From: a virus
Length of the DNA stretch: 44,659 nucleotides
Reading direction: 5' to 3' (one strand)
IMG/VR virus record: IMGVR_UViG_3300028800_000155
Location: 1 to 44,659 of that record
Shown here: in pieces, positions 34,351 to 42,927 of the stretch
Layout: each line of letters starts with the position of its first letter
Numbering within the stretch: the stretch's first letter is position 1
Notes under the pieces: generated by a model
The model's input: only the letters and a program-made list of their open reading frames with translations
Database searches by the model: none
What the model was told of the DNA's origin: nothing
Made by a program: the position numbers and the translations under genes

Positions 34351-36399
34351 ATGGCAACCTCCCAATCCGTCCTTGAAATCCTGATACAAGCCGTTGATAG
34401 CAGCGCGGCTGCTTTCGATGAGGCGCTAGGGAACCTGAGTGCGACGGGAGATGCGGCGCAGGCGGCGAATGAAAAGCTGCAGACCATAGGCGACGGCATG
34501 AGTAAAGTGGGCGATGCGATCGCGCCCATAGCGGCGTCGCTGGACGCCTTTTATGGCGGTGCGGTGGATGCGGCCGCGAACGTGCAGGAAGCAAATGACA
34601 AAGCGTTCACGACGGTATCGAACGTGATAGACACCGCCGCGCAGTCCACCTCGGGCTATGCCACGCAGGTGACCTTCCTGAAGGATAAGATCGATGCGCA
34701 GGAGGCCAGTATACAGTCCAGCACCGCGACGCTGGATAAAAACAGCGGGAGTGCTGCAACCGTGGCGGCGTCTCATGCAAAGGCGGCCGCGAGTATAGCG
34801 ACGGCGCAGGCGAATGTACAAAAACTGCAGGGCCAGCTGGATCTACTGACCAATAGCGAAACGCTGGCCGGCTCGAGTGCCACACAAATAACGGCGCAGT
34901 TCGATGCGACCGCGCGCGCCAACACCGCGCTGGGATTTTCAATAAGTGATAGCGTTACGTCTCTTTCCACGATGTTCGCCGCGACCCACAGCGTGACCGA
35001 CGCGCAGGCCGCATACCAAGCCGCGATGGATCTGGCCCGCGCCAAAGGCGAGGACCTGACGACCGCGACCCAGCAGGTGATGATGGCGTTCCAAGGACAG
35101 GGCCGTGCGCTTGTAGGGCTGGGAATTAACATAAAGGACGGCCTGAGCGGCATGGACGCCTTGCAGGCCATTCAGGGGGTCGTAAACGGGCAAGCACAGG
35201 CCTACTCTGATACGATGGCGGGGCAAATGAGCGCCGCGCTGCAGAATATAAATAAACTGTTCAGCGACCTCGGCAGTACCCAGCTGCCGATGCTGACCAA
35301 ACTATTTGAGGCGATCAATAAAATAATAACGGCAGTAGATGCGTGGGCCAGCGCGCACCCGAAACTGACCGAGACCATTCTCATAGTGGTAGGCGTGGTG
35401 GGCGCGCTACTAACGGCGCTGTCCGGACTTTTGATAATAGCCGGCGCGCTCATTTCGGCGATCGCCGCAATAGGCATAGCGTTCGGGATAAGCGCCGGCG
35501 CCGTGCTGGTGGCCGGCGGCCTGATCATAGGCGCCGTGGTGGCCATAGGCGCGATAGTAGCGCTTATCATTCTGTACCACACGCAAATAACTGCAGCTAT
35601 AGTGACGGCGTGGAACGCAGTGGTATCGTTTTTGACTACTGCCTTTAATGACATAAAATCGGTGATAACGACGGCGTGGACCGACATAAAGGCGTTCTTC
35701 CAAACAATATGGGATGCGATATTTGATATTTTTGCCGTGGAAATAGATCTAGTAGTGGGAGTGGTGTACTTGGCGATGGAGGCCTTTGACCCGAAATGGC
35801 GCGCGCAGTGGACCGCAATATCGAGCTTCTTCACGGCGCTGTGGAATGACCTGAAGGCATTTATAGAAACGATATGGACGTGGATAACGAACATTTTTAC
35901 CACGTCGCTGAACGGCATACAGGCGCTGTGGACCGCCGTCTGGAACGGCGTAAGCTCGGTGTTCTTGGGAATATGGGACGGCATAAAAACCGCGCTGAGC
36001 AGCGCCATTGATTTTATAACGAGCAAAATACAGACCTTCATAAGCTGGGCCACCGGCGTGTTCGCACCGGTGCTGAGCGCCGTAAATGCGATCGGCGGCG
36101 CTGCTTCGAGCTTTGGCAAGGCCGTAGGAGGCGCTGTGAGCGCCGCGGTGAACGTGGGCGCCTCGATCACCCACATACAGGACGCTATAATAACGCCGAG
36201 CGGACAGGTGATACAAAGCGACCCCAGCGACTATTTGATAGCGACCAAAACACCGGGCGCGCTCGGGGGTGGCGGTGGCGGCGTGACGGTAAATTTAAAC
36301 GGGGGAATGTATTTGAGTGATCAGGCGGCGACACTGATAGCGAACCAAGTGGCAAAGCTGATAACGCGGCAAGTAAAGACCAGAAACTACGCCACATGA
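34351..36399 (+). CDS. Tail tape measure protein (682 aa)
   Basis: The N-terminal helical part (ILIQAVDSSAAAFDEALGNL, 'ALGFSISDSVTSLSTMFAAT') and DLARAKGEDLTTATQQVMMAFQGQG match the tape measure domain. At ~345-420 there are long hydrophobic stretches (LTETILIVVGVVGALLTALS, LIIAGALISAIAAIGIAFGI). Trp-spaced helical repeats follow (AWNAVVSFLTTAFNDIKSVI, WTDIKAFFQTIWDAIFDIF). The protein sets tail length; at the usual ~0.15 nm per residue 682 residues imply a tail near 100 nm. Starts in the ACCATGG context and ends in an ATGA overlap with the next gene. Confidence 0.9.
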   Translation: MATSQSVLEILIQAVDSSAAAFDEALGNLSATGDAAQAANEKLQTIGDGMSKVGDAIAPIAASLDAFYGGAVDAAANVQEANDKAFTTVSNVIDTAAQSTSGYATQVTFLKDKIDAQEASIQSSTATLDKNSGSAATVAASHAKAAASIATAQANVQKLQGQLDLLTNSETLAGSSATQITAQFDATARANTALGFSISDSVTSLSTMFAATHSVTDAQAAYQAAMDLARAKGEDLTTATQQVMMAFQGQGRALVGLGINIKDGLSGMDALQAIQGVVNGQAQAYSDTMAGQMSAALQNINKLFSDLGSTQLPMLTKLFEAINKIITAVDAWASAHPKLTETILIVVGVVGALLTALSGLLIIAGALISAIAAIGIAFGISAGAVLVAGGLIIGAVVAIGAIVALIILYHTQITAAIVTAWNAVVSFLTTAFNDIKSVITTAWTDIKAFFQTIWDAIFDIFAVEIDLVVGVVYLAMEAFDPKWRAQWTAISSFFTALWNDLKAFIETIWTWITNIFTTSLNGIQALWTAVWNGVSSVFLGIWDGIKTALSSAIDFITSKIQTFISWATGVFAPVLSAVNAIGGAASSFGKAVGGAVSAAVNVGASITHIQDAIITPSGQVIQSDPSDYLIATKTPGALGGGGGGVTVNLNGGMYLSDQAATLIANQVAKLITRQVKTRNYAT

Positions 36400-36653
36400 A
36401 ATTAACCGACCTTAATCCTGAATGGCGTGAGCTGCCGCCGGGCAATAAGTACCTCTATTTTGACTGCCCCACGTGCGCGACAAAACACCGGGAAGTGATC
36501 GCGGTGGATAACACGCACTTTCCCGATCAGACATGGCACGTCGTAGGAACGGAGCAAGCGTTTGAGCGCATAAGCATCACGCCCAGCTTACAGCAGCACT
36601 GCAACACCAGCCCGCACTATTTCATAACAAACGGAGAAATAATGATCGTTTAA
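36396..36653 (+). CDS. Zinc-ribbon protein, DUF6527-like, third copy (85 aa)
   Basis: Coupled by ATGA to the tape measure gene. YFDCPTCATKHREVIAV (22-38), a WHVVG strand, RISITPSLQQHCNTSPHYFI and NGEIMIV form the complete DUF6527-like pattern: CxxC, Trp, 'ITPS....C...HYFI.NG.I'. It is the best match of the three copies (others at 16543 and 16962). The family is frequent in phages and of unknown function. Its place between tape measure and baseplate genes hints at a tail-tip or assembly role. Confidence 0.75.
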   Translation: MKLTDLNPEWRELPPGNKYLYFDCPTCATKHREVIAVDNTHFPDQTWHVVGTEQAFERISITPSLQQHCNTSPHYFITNGEIMIV

Positions 36654-36654
36654 A

Positions 36655-38139
36655 ATGGCGAACCCCGTATATATAACCCGGAACGGCGTGGACATCTCCA
36701 GCATAATAAACTGGAGAGATGTGGATATGGTGAGCGTGCTGACCAAAGAGGTAAGCACGCTAAAGTTCTCTATCAGCTATAATGCCGCAGGATCCGCGCC
36801 GGCGAACATGCCGACCATAGGCGATACGGTGAAAATGTACGACACCAACAACAGCGGCGGCATCATTTTCGGCGGCACGGTGACAGAGACCGAGGCGACC
36901 ATTTCCGGCCTGAATATAAAATACCTGATAACGTGCACGGACTGGAGCTATATATTTGACGGCACGCTAGTGAAGAAGAACTACGCGATGATGGACCCAC
37001 AGGCCATAGTGGAAGATCTAGTGGCCAATTTTTGCTCGGGTAAAGGGTTCACGACGGCGCACGTGCAGTTCGGCGGCTTCGCGGTGCCCAGTATAAAGTT
37101 CAACTACCAGCAACCGACGAAATGCTTGGAGAGCTTGGCCAAGCTAATCGGCTGGGACTGGTATATAGATCCGAATAAGGACCTGCACTTTGGCCTGTTC
37201 GATGTGGAGGATGCGATCGGCAGCGGCGGACTGGCGCCGATAAGCGTGGACGCGACCAGCGGGCAGATAGAGTGGAACTCACTAGATGTGGACCTGAACC
37301 TGCAAAACATGCAGAACAGTGTCTATGTTATTGGCGGCAACTACACCAAGACCTTCACCGCGGCGAACACCCCTGACACGTTTCCCACCGACGGCGTGCG
37401 GCAATTCTTCACGACCAGCTACCCGTACGACATAAGCACGATCGTGGTGACCCTGAACGGCGTAAAGCAGACCGTGGGAACTGCCAACAGCACCGACCCT
37501 GCGACGGTGGCGGTTTTGTATAACGATGCGCAGCGCTGGATACAATTCACCGCCGGCGCGCCGGGCTCAGGTATGACCGTGAAAGTGTACGGTAACGCCA
37601 AGGTGCCGATAGTGGCGCATGCGAGCGACGCGGCCGCGGTGGCGACCTATGGCGAATACCAGAGTGTGGTGGTGGACCAGAAAATAACGACGGTGCCGGA
37701 AGCGCAGGCGCGCGCGACCGCGGCGATCCTGCAATTCGGCCACCCGGTGTTCGATGTGAAGGTGAACACCTATATAGCCGGCTGCCAAATAGGGCAAGTG
37801 ATCGAAGTGAACCTGCCGGCCTTCGGCTGCGTAAAACAGCTGGTGATAAAGCGCATAGAGGCGACGGTGTTCGCGCCGGGACCCAACGCATACTGCGAGT
37901 ACCAGCTGGAGTGCATAGGCAGCGATAACGTGACCTTCGTGGATATAATGACGACGCTGCTGCAGCAGGAAGCCGCACAGACCGACGTGGGCGATAGCAC
38001 GGTGAATGAAAACTTGGAGGTGATACTGGAGCCGGTGACGGTAACGGACGTGCTGACCGTGACCACCTCGCAGGCGCCGTACGCGTGGGGTGCGGGATCC
38101 TCGAATATAATACGCTGGGGCTTTTGGACATGGAGCTAA
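36655..38139 (+). CDS. Tail hub / baseplate protein (494 aa)
   Basis: Follows the tape measure as tail-tip proteins do. The N-terminus PVYITRNGVDISSIINWRDV and 'LKFSISYNAAGSAPANMPTIGDTVKMYD' resemble gp27-like hub domains, with IFGGTVTETEATISGLNIKY and CTDWSYIFDGTLVKKNY as in siphophage baseplate hubs. A second, Thr/Val-rich beta domain (~240-330, TIVVTLNGVKQTVGTANST) may be an inserted Ig-like unit, then VFDVKVNTYIAGCQIGQVIEV closes the hub fold. No hydrolase motif seen. It may connect the tail tube to fibers. Confidence 0.7.
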   Translation: MANPVYITRNGVDISSIINWRDVDMVSVLTKEVSTLKFSISYNAAGSAPANMPTIGDTVKMYDTNNSGGIIFGGTVTETEATISGLNIKYLITCTDWSYIFDGTLVKKNYAMMDPQAIVEDLVANFCSGKGFTTAHVQFGGFAVPSIKFNYQQPTKCLESLAKLIGWDWYIDPNKDLHFGLFDVEDAIGSGGLAPISVDATSGQIEWNSLDVDLNLQNMQNSVYVIGGNYTKTFTAANTPDTFPTDGVRQFFTTSYPYDISTIVVTLNGVKQTVGTANSTDPATVAVLYNDAQRWIQFTAGAPGSGMTVKVYGNAKVPIVAHASDAAAVATYGEYQSVVVDQKITTVPEAQARATAAILQFGHPVFDVKVNTYIAGCQIGQVIEVNLPAFGCVKQLVIKRIEATVFAPGPNAYCEYQLECIGSDNVTFVDIMTTLLQQEAAQTDVGDSTVNENLEVILEPVTVTDVLTVTTSQAPYAWGAGSSNIIRWGFWTWS

Positions 38140-38148
38140 AAACGAAAA

Positions 38149-38157
38149 TGTTATACT
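38149..38157 (+). promoter_or_regulatory. Leaderless promoter of the 38164 gene
   Basis: Extended -10 TGT-TATACT (hexamer 38152-38157), 12 nt before ATG 38164, followed by AAAACC. Confidence 0.65.
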
Positions 38158-38163
38158 AAAACC

Positions 38164-39036
38164 ATGCAGCAAAAACATATCATCGTACCGGAAAGAAAAA
38201 TAGGACCGCGCGGCACCGTGACACTGCGCCAGTACCACGCCGGCGCGCTGAACGCGATAGAGCCGTACGTACGCGAGAGCCGCCGCTATGCACAGCTTAT
38301 CCAGACCGAACCCGGCGAGCTAATGCGCCAATACTACCGCGGCCGGCGGGCGCAGCTGAAGAAGACGATCGATGGGATTCTGCTGCCGCGTGAGAAAGCC
38401 GAGGCGAACGTGCAGCGGAATATCATTGTGTACTCCTACGGCTACGGCTACGACATTTTGGTGCAGTTCCTGAACAGCGTCTATAATGGCGGATTTTCAA
38501 TAAACAACGCTGCAGCGATGGCGGCGACAACGGACGGTACGACTGCCATAATAACCGGCATAACGAGTACGGCGACACTGGCACCCGGCATGATGGTGAG
38601 CGGCGTAGGCATACTGCCCTACAGCACTATTATTTCGATAGACAGCAGCACCTCGATAACCATCTCGCAGGCCACCAACGTGGGCGGCACGAATACACTC
38701 TATTTTTTCCAAACGCAGCAGCTGGGGATAGGGTGGGGAGAAATAGGAACCGGAGCCACCACGCCGGCAACCGCAGACACCGCACTGACGACGCCCTTCG
38801 CGCGCATGCCGGTGAGCTATGCGGCCGACGATGGATACAACACGGCCGGGGTGCAGTTCTTTTTCCCCGATGCACTCCTGACCAACCAGACCTATTTGGA
38901 GTTCGGCACCTTCGTGGGCGGAGGCGCAACGCTGGGATCTGGCAACATGTTCAACCACGCGCTATTTGCCAGCCCATATAGTAAAAGCGCTGGCACTGAT
39001 ACCACCGTCGAAGTGGATTTTGAATTTGGCCTATAA
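38164..39036 (+). CDS. Tail or baseplate structural protein (290 aa)
   Basis: Basic, Arg/Tyr-rich N-terminus (~1-110, VRESRRYAQLIQTEPGELMR, LLPREKAEANVQRNIIVYSY). A Thr/Ile-rich beta insert follows (~118-180, TDGTTAIITGITSTATLAPG, SSTSITISQATNVGG), the kind of small domain found in fibers. The C-terminal part (PVSYAADDGYNTAGVQFFFP, LEFGTFVGGGATLGSG) resembles minor tail proteins. Probably a baseplate or fiber-connecting protein. Transcribed from its own leaderless promoter between two such units. Confidence 0.6.
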   Translation: MQQKHIIVPERKIGPRGTVTLRQYHAGALNAIEPYVRESRRYAQLIQTEPGELMRQYYRGRRAQLKKTIDGILLPREKAEANVQRNIIVYSYGYGYDILVQFLNSVYNGGFSINNAAAMAATTDGTTAIITGITSTATLAPGMMVSGVGILPYSTIISIDSSTSITISQATNVGGTNTLYFFQTQQLGIGWGEIGTGATTPATADTALTTPFARMPVSYAADDGYNTAGVQFFFPDALLTNQTYLEFGTFVGGGATLGSGNMFNHALFASPYSKSAGTDTTVEVDFEFGL

Positions 39037-39045
39037 TGTTATACT
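39037..39045 (+). promoter_or_regulatory. Leaderless promoter of the glycine-rich fiber
   Basis: Extended -10 TGT-TATACT (hexamer 39040-39045), 12 nt before ATG 39052, followed by AAAAAT. Overlaps the end of the upstream gene by almost nothing: the two lie 15 nt apart. Confidence 0.65.
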
Positions 39046-39051
39046 AAAAAT

Positions 39052-40947
39052 ATGGCACGCGCTCGGAAAATAACGAATGGCATGACGGGGTTCGCACAGG
39101 AATGGAACGCGCTACACAACGAAGCCGCTGGAGGCGGTTTTTTGTTGGTACACAACCAGCTGGGCGTGATCGCTTTGCCGACCAACCCCACCGATGGCCA
39201 AACACTGACGCTCACGCCGAACGGCACCGGCGTTGTGATCCGTTTTAAGACCACACCGGTGGCGGCGAATGACGTGAAGATAGGCGGCACGAATATAATA
39301 ACGACGGCGAACCTGTGGGCCTTTGTGCTGAACCCCGGACTGACCACTAGCAACCAGATAGCGGCGACCGCGGCGAACCAGCAGCTGCTGGAGTATGCCG
39401 GCTATGGCTGCCCCGGCCTGAGCACGAACGTGGTGGTGTACTCGAATAACCGAAGCATCTACGCGCCGCTGACGAGCTTTACGGCGAGCACGACCGTGAC
39501 CGGCGGGAGCTGGACGGCCGCCACGCTGAAACTGTACGTACAACCGGGCGCATATTATTTGAACGGTACACGCGTTCTTTTTACCGGCGCGAGCTCGCCG
39601 GCCATAACGGCGCCGGCCAGCAACCCCCGCATAGATCTACTGACCGTAGATCCCAGTGGAACGGTAGCCATAACGACCGGTACGGAAGGCGCAAGCCCCG
39701 CAACGCCGAGCTACCCCTCGAATAAGCTGGTGCTGGCAGAGATCTATAACGTGGTGGGCGAGACCGGCATATATGATAATGCGAACCAACAGACCGGGCA
39801 GGGATATATATATAACGATGTACGGCCAGAGGTGAGCAACGGCCCGATTTTGAGCGCGATACCTGACGACATACTGCCGGACGCCACCGATACCCGCAGC
39901 TTGGGATCCGCAAGCTATGAGTGGCTGAATATCTATGGCGAAAATGTGTACGCAAAGAACTACTACCTGAACGGCGTGCTGACGGCGTTTAAAACGGACG
40001 GCTGGGGTGATGGCTCAGACGGCACCGTGAGCATAAGCACGACGGTGACGCTGACGCGTGACATGTACTACAACACGCTGACCGTGACCGGCACCGGCAT
40101 ACTGATAACGGCCGGCTACCGCGTTTTTGTGTTGAATGTTTTAACGGTGAATACCGGCGGCCTTATCCATAACAACGGCGGCAACGCGAGCGGATCCACT
40201 GGCGGAACCGGAGGCGCGGGTGGCAACCTCGCCGCGGGTGCGAACGGTGGCAACGGCGGAGGTGGTGGTGCAGGCAGCAGTGCGAACCAGCCGGGCAACC
40301 CCGGAACCCAACCGAGCACGCCGGCAGTGACTAAGCCAATAGGAAACCTGACGTCGGTAGCTGGTGGCAGCGCGGGACAGGGTGGCACTTATATCTACGG
40401 CGGAGGCAGCGGTGCGGCGGGCGGCGCGGCGGGTGCGGGTTCCGGCACGCCTATAAACTATCCCCGCTCACTGTTCACTGCGTTCGGCCTCGCCGATGGC
40501 AGTACGCTACTCGGCTGTTCAGTGGTGAGCGGCGCGGGCGGAGGCGGAGGTGGTGGCGGTGGCACGAGCTCCATCAACACTAATGGAGGTGGCGGTGGTG
40601 GTGGTGGTGGCGCCGGTGGTAACGGTGGTTTTGTTTGGATAGCGGCATTTTCGATAGTGAATAACGGCACCATACAGTCGAATGGTGGCAACGGAGCGAA
40701 TGGTGGAACCGGCGGCAACAGTGGCATCAGCGGCGGCGCGGGTGGTGGTGGCGGCGGCGGCGGGTCGGGCGGCAACGGCGGCGTTATCGTGTATATCTGC
40801 TCTGCGTTTTCGGGCAACACGCCTACCACAGCGGGAGGCACTGCCGGCACCGGTGGATCACCGGGCACCGGAGCGTCGGGTATGACGAGTGGCTCATCCG
40901 GAAATGCGGGCGTCGGAGGCGCGCTGTACGCGCTGCAAACACTCTAA
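39052..40947 (+). CDS. Glycine-rich tail fiber/adhesin (631 aa)
   Basis: Residues 1-~310 look like a fiber shaft with a phage-typical start (ITNGMTGFAQEWNALHNEAA) and a tail-fiber motif LPDATDTRSLGSASYEWLNIY (~282-302, 'D.RSLGS....W...Y'). Residues ~320-390 are beta strands. From ~374 to the end the protein is extremely Gly/Ala/Ser-rich, with runs such as GGGGGGGGGTSS and GNGGFVWIAAF between short conserved strands. This is the style of polyglycine-sandwich receptor-binding domains (as in gp38-type adhesins). It is probably the receptor-binding fiber. No chaperone gene is evident behind it. Confidence 0.75.
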   Translation: MARARKITNGMTGFAQEWNALHNEAAGGGFLLVHNQLGVIALPTNPTDGQTLTLTPNGTGVVIRFKTTPVAANDVKIGGTNIITTANLWAFVLNPGLTTSNQIAATAANQQLLEYAGYGCPGLSTNVVVYSNNRSIYAPLTSFTASTTVTGGSWTAATLKLYVQPGAYYLNGTRVLFTGASSPAITAPASNPRIDLLTVDPSGTVAITTGTEGASPATPSYPSNKLVLAEIYNVVGETGIYDNANQQTGQGYIYNDVRPEVSNGPILSAIPDDILPDATDTRSLGSASYEWLNIYGENVYAKNYYLNGVLTAFKTDGWGDGSDGTVSISTTVTLTRDMYYNTLTVTGTGILITAGYRVFVLNVLTVNTGGLIHNNGGNASGSTGGTGGAGGNLAAGANGGNGGGGGAGSSANQPGNPGTQPSTPAVTKPIGNLTSVAGGSAGQGGTYIYGGGSGAAGGAAGAGSGTPINYPRSLFTAFGLADGSTLLGCSVVSGAGGGGGGGGGTSSINTNGGGGGGGGGAGGNGGFVWIAAFSIVNNGTIQSNGGNGANGGTGGNSGISGGAGGGGGGGGSGGNGGVIVYICSAFSGNTPTTAGGTAGTGGSPGTGASGMTSGSSGNAGVGGALYALQTL

Positions 40948-40951
40948 TAAA

Positions 40952-41365
40952 ATGAAGCAATCCACCAACGAAAAAATAGACGCGCTGACAGCAGCCATCG
41001 AGAAACTTTTATTAAAGGAAGTAGCGCCTGTGGCGCCGGTATTACCCGTAGCGCCCATAGCCCCGGTGGCCCCAGTGCTTCCCCTCACTACGACGACCGC
41101 CGAAGACCACGTGGCCATAGCGACGCTCACGGTATCAGTGGCGGCACTGGATACGAAGGTGACGGAAAAGTTTGCCGATATAAAGAACGACATCAAAGCA
41201 ATTTCCGACGGCACAGCAACGCAGCTTGCCGACCATGAAAAACGGCTGAGAGCGGTCGAGCAGTACCGGCAGAACCTCGTGGGAAAAATGAGCGTGATAG
41301 TGGGGATCATAACCCTCGCCGTCTCGGTCATCGCACTGTGGATAGGTAAAAAGCTAGGACTATAA
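40952..41365 (+). CDS. XhlA/holin-like membrane protein with Pro-Val repeats (137 aa)
   Basis: The ATG at 40952 follows the fiber stop by 4 nt (the frame is open from 40889, inside the fiber gene). N-terminal helix (QSTNEKIDALTAAIEKLLLK), then a repeat of VAPVLPVAPIAPVAPVLP (~26-43), a coiled coil (LDTKVTEKFADIKNDIKAIS, HEKRLRAVEQYRQNL) and one C-terminal membrane helix (KMSVIVGIITLAVSVIALWI) ending GKKLGL. The coiled coil plus single terminal helix matches XhlA-type lysis proteins. The Pro repeat is an unusual addition. First gene of the lysis region. Confidence 0.65.
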   Translation: MKQSTNEKIDALTAAIEKLLLKEVAPVAPVLPVAPIAPVAPVLPLTTTTAEDHVAIATLTVSVAALDTKVTEKFADIKNDIKAISDGTATQLADHEKRLRAVEQYRQNLVGKMSVIVGIITLAVSVIALWIGKKLGL

Positions 41366-41372
41366 ACTAACG

Positions 41373-41381
41373 TGTTATAAT
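41373..41381 (+). promoter_or_regulatory. Leaderless promoter of the endolysin gene
   Basis: Extended -10 TGT-TATAAT (hexamer 41376-41381), perfect consensus, 13 nt before ATG 41389, followed by AAAAACC. Confidence 0.7.
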
Positions 41382-41388
41382 AAAAACC

Positions 41389-42501
41389 ATGGAAACATCG
41401 ACACAACCCCTTTCATTTCCCGTCTCCGGCGCGCACGCGAGCAAGCCGGACTACCGCAGCAGTGTGATCGCCGCAGCCGTAGCAAAAAGCGTGACGCCGG
41501 TGACGACGCAGCCGCCCTCATTATTTACGGACTTTCAAAAACTGGGTGGCTCGCTGAACCAGCTGAGCACGCCGGCGTGCGTGAGCCATGCGATGGCACA
41601 GCTGATGAAGCTCTGGTGGTATCTGAAGACCGGGAATATAGTAAACTTTTCGCCGCGCTTTTTGCATGCAGAAACTAAAAATATATGGACCGGGCCGAAT
41701 GACGGCCGGGATCCGGTGGGCGTAGCAAAGATAGCGCAGAGCATAGGATGTGCAACGATAGCGACGTGCCCCAACGATACGACACTGGACAACGCGACGT
41801 ATATGAACGTGCCGATAACGCCGGCGATGACGGCAGAGGCAGCGCAGTATAAGATCCCCGGCTTCGTAAGCTACCCGAACCCCACGCAAGAAACGATCCG
41901 GATGCTAATAACGACCTACGGCGCCGTTTCGCTGCTTTTCCGCATAGGCGCCGAGTTTTGGACAGGGCTGAACGGCGTGGCGAGCTGGGCTGAAGCGGAT
42001 ATAGATCCCGTGCGCGCGCCGAAAAATGCCGCGGACGTAGTGAGCGGTCATGAGCTGGTAGGCAGCGGCTATAATGCCGCACTGGACCACTTTGTAAATA
42101 GCTGGAGCAACGGCTGGGCGCAGCAGGGAGAGGCGGACTACATTTTTAGCGAGTGGGCGCAGTACATAACCGAGGCGCTGGTGATCGCTGAGGTACCGAG
42201 TGACGCGCTGCAGGCAGTGCGTGAGCTGCCGCCGCCGGGTGAGTTCAAGCACAACTTTGCAACCAACATAGAGGTCGGCCAGACAGGGCCGGAAGTGCGC
42301 GCGCTGCAGATAGCGCTGACGATCGATGGAGAAGGTACCTACCCCGAAATTAACGGCATATATGGCCCGCTGACAGAGCAGGCAGTAATGGCCTTCCAAG
42401 CAAAGTATCAGGCGGCCGATCCTGATACGATAGCCGTGCTTGCCGGGAAGAACGTCGGACCGGCAACCCGTGCTGCATTAAATAAACTGTTCAACATATA
42501 A
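41389..42501 (+). CDS. Papain-like peptidase with peptidoglycan-binding domain (endolysin candidate, 370 aa)
   Basis: A C1A-type cysteine peptidase: NQLSTPACVSHAMAQL (57-72) with Cys64, SGHELVGSGYN (219-229) with His221, and FVNSWSNGWAQQGEADY (235-251) with Asn237. The C-terminus (~290-366) is a PG_binding_1 domain: VGQTGPEVRALQIAL, YPEINGIYGPLTEQAVMAFQ and VGPATRAALNKLF. No signal peptide, so export needs the holin-like neighbours. A papain-type peptidase joined to a peptidoglycan-binding domain would cut cross-linking peptides in the wall. The binding-domain pattern is one I associate with Patescibacteria proteins. Confidence 0.8.
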   Translation: METSTQPLSFPVSGAHASKPDYRSSVIAAAVAKSVTPVTTQPPSLFTDFQKLGGSLNQLSTPACVSHAMAQLMKLWWYLKTGNIVNFSPRFLHAETKNIWTGPNDGRDPVGVAKIAQSIGCATIATCPNDTTLDNATYMNVPITPAMTAEAAQYKIPGFVSYPNPTQETIRMLITTYGAVSLLFRIGAEFWTGLNGVASWAEADIDPVRAPKNAADVVSGHELVGSGYNAALDHFVNSWSNGWAQQGEADYIFSEWAQYITEALVIAEVPSDALQAVRELPPPGEFKHNFATNIEVGQTGPEVRALQIALTIDGEGTYPEINGIYGPLTEQAVMAFQAKYQAADPDTIAVLAGKNVGPATRAALNKLFNI

Positions 42502-42505
42502 AAAT

Positions 42506-42910
42506 ATGACAACGATAAAAAAGGTGTTTGCCAATTCCGGTAAGTTTTGGAACTGGCTAGTGGTTTCGAGCGCGAACCCCCAGCAGGTAGCGCTGACAGT
42601 GCAAGGCGTGTTTTCGATGACGATAGTGCAGACGCTGTTCGGTTTGCTGCCGTACGTGGGCATCCATCCCTCCTTCACGCTGGCGATGGCCGGCGCCGGA
42701 GCGGCGAGCATAGTATATACCGCGCTGACGATAGTATCCGGTGTGGTGACGCTATATGGGCTTTTGCGCAAAGCGATCGTAACGATACACGGGCTAGTGC
42801 CGGCAACCGTGACGGTGGTGGTGGCACAGCCGAAGCCGTCCGTAGTAGTAACGGTCCCAGTCGCATCGCCGGCCGCGCCGGCTAATGGAACACCCGGACC
42901 GCAAGCATAG
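42506..42910 (+). CDS. Holin-like membrane protein (134 aa)
   Basis: Starts 4 nt after the endolysin gene in the context AAAAATATG. It has two hydrophobic segments after a short N-terminus: VQGVFSMTIVQTLFGLLPYV and FTLAMAGAGAASIVYTALTI with VVTLYGLL continuing. A Pro/Val-rich tail (AQPKPSVVVTVPVASPAAPA) follows. Two membrane segments next to a peptidoglycan hydrolase fit a holin, though no named holin family is recognised. The tail resembles the Pro-Val repeat of the 40952 protein. Confidence 0.65.
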   Translation: MTTIKKVFANSGKFWNWLVVSSANPQQVALTVQGVFSMTIVQTLFGLLPYVGIHPSFTLAMAGAGAASIVYTALTIVSGVVTLYGLLRKAIVTIHGLVPATVTVVVAQPKPSVVVTVPVASPAAPANGTPGPQA

Positions 42911-42927
42911 GGGCTTTCCCCTCCACG

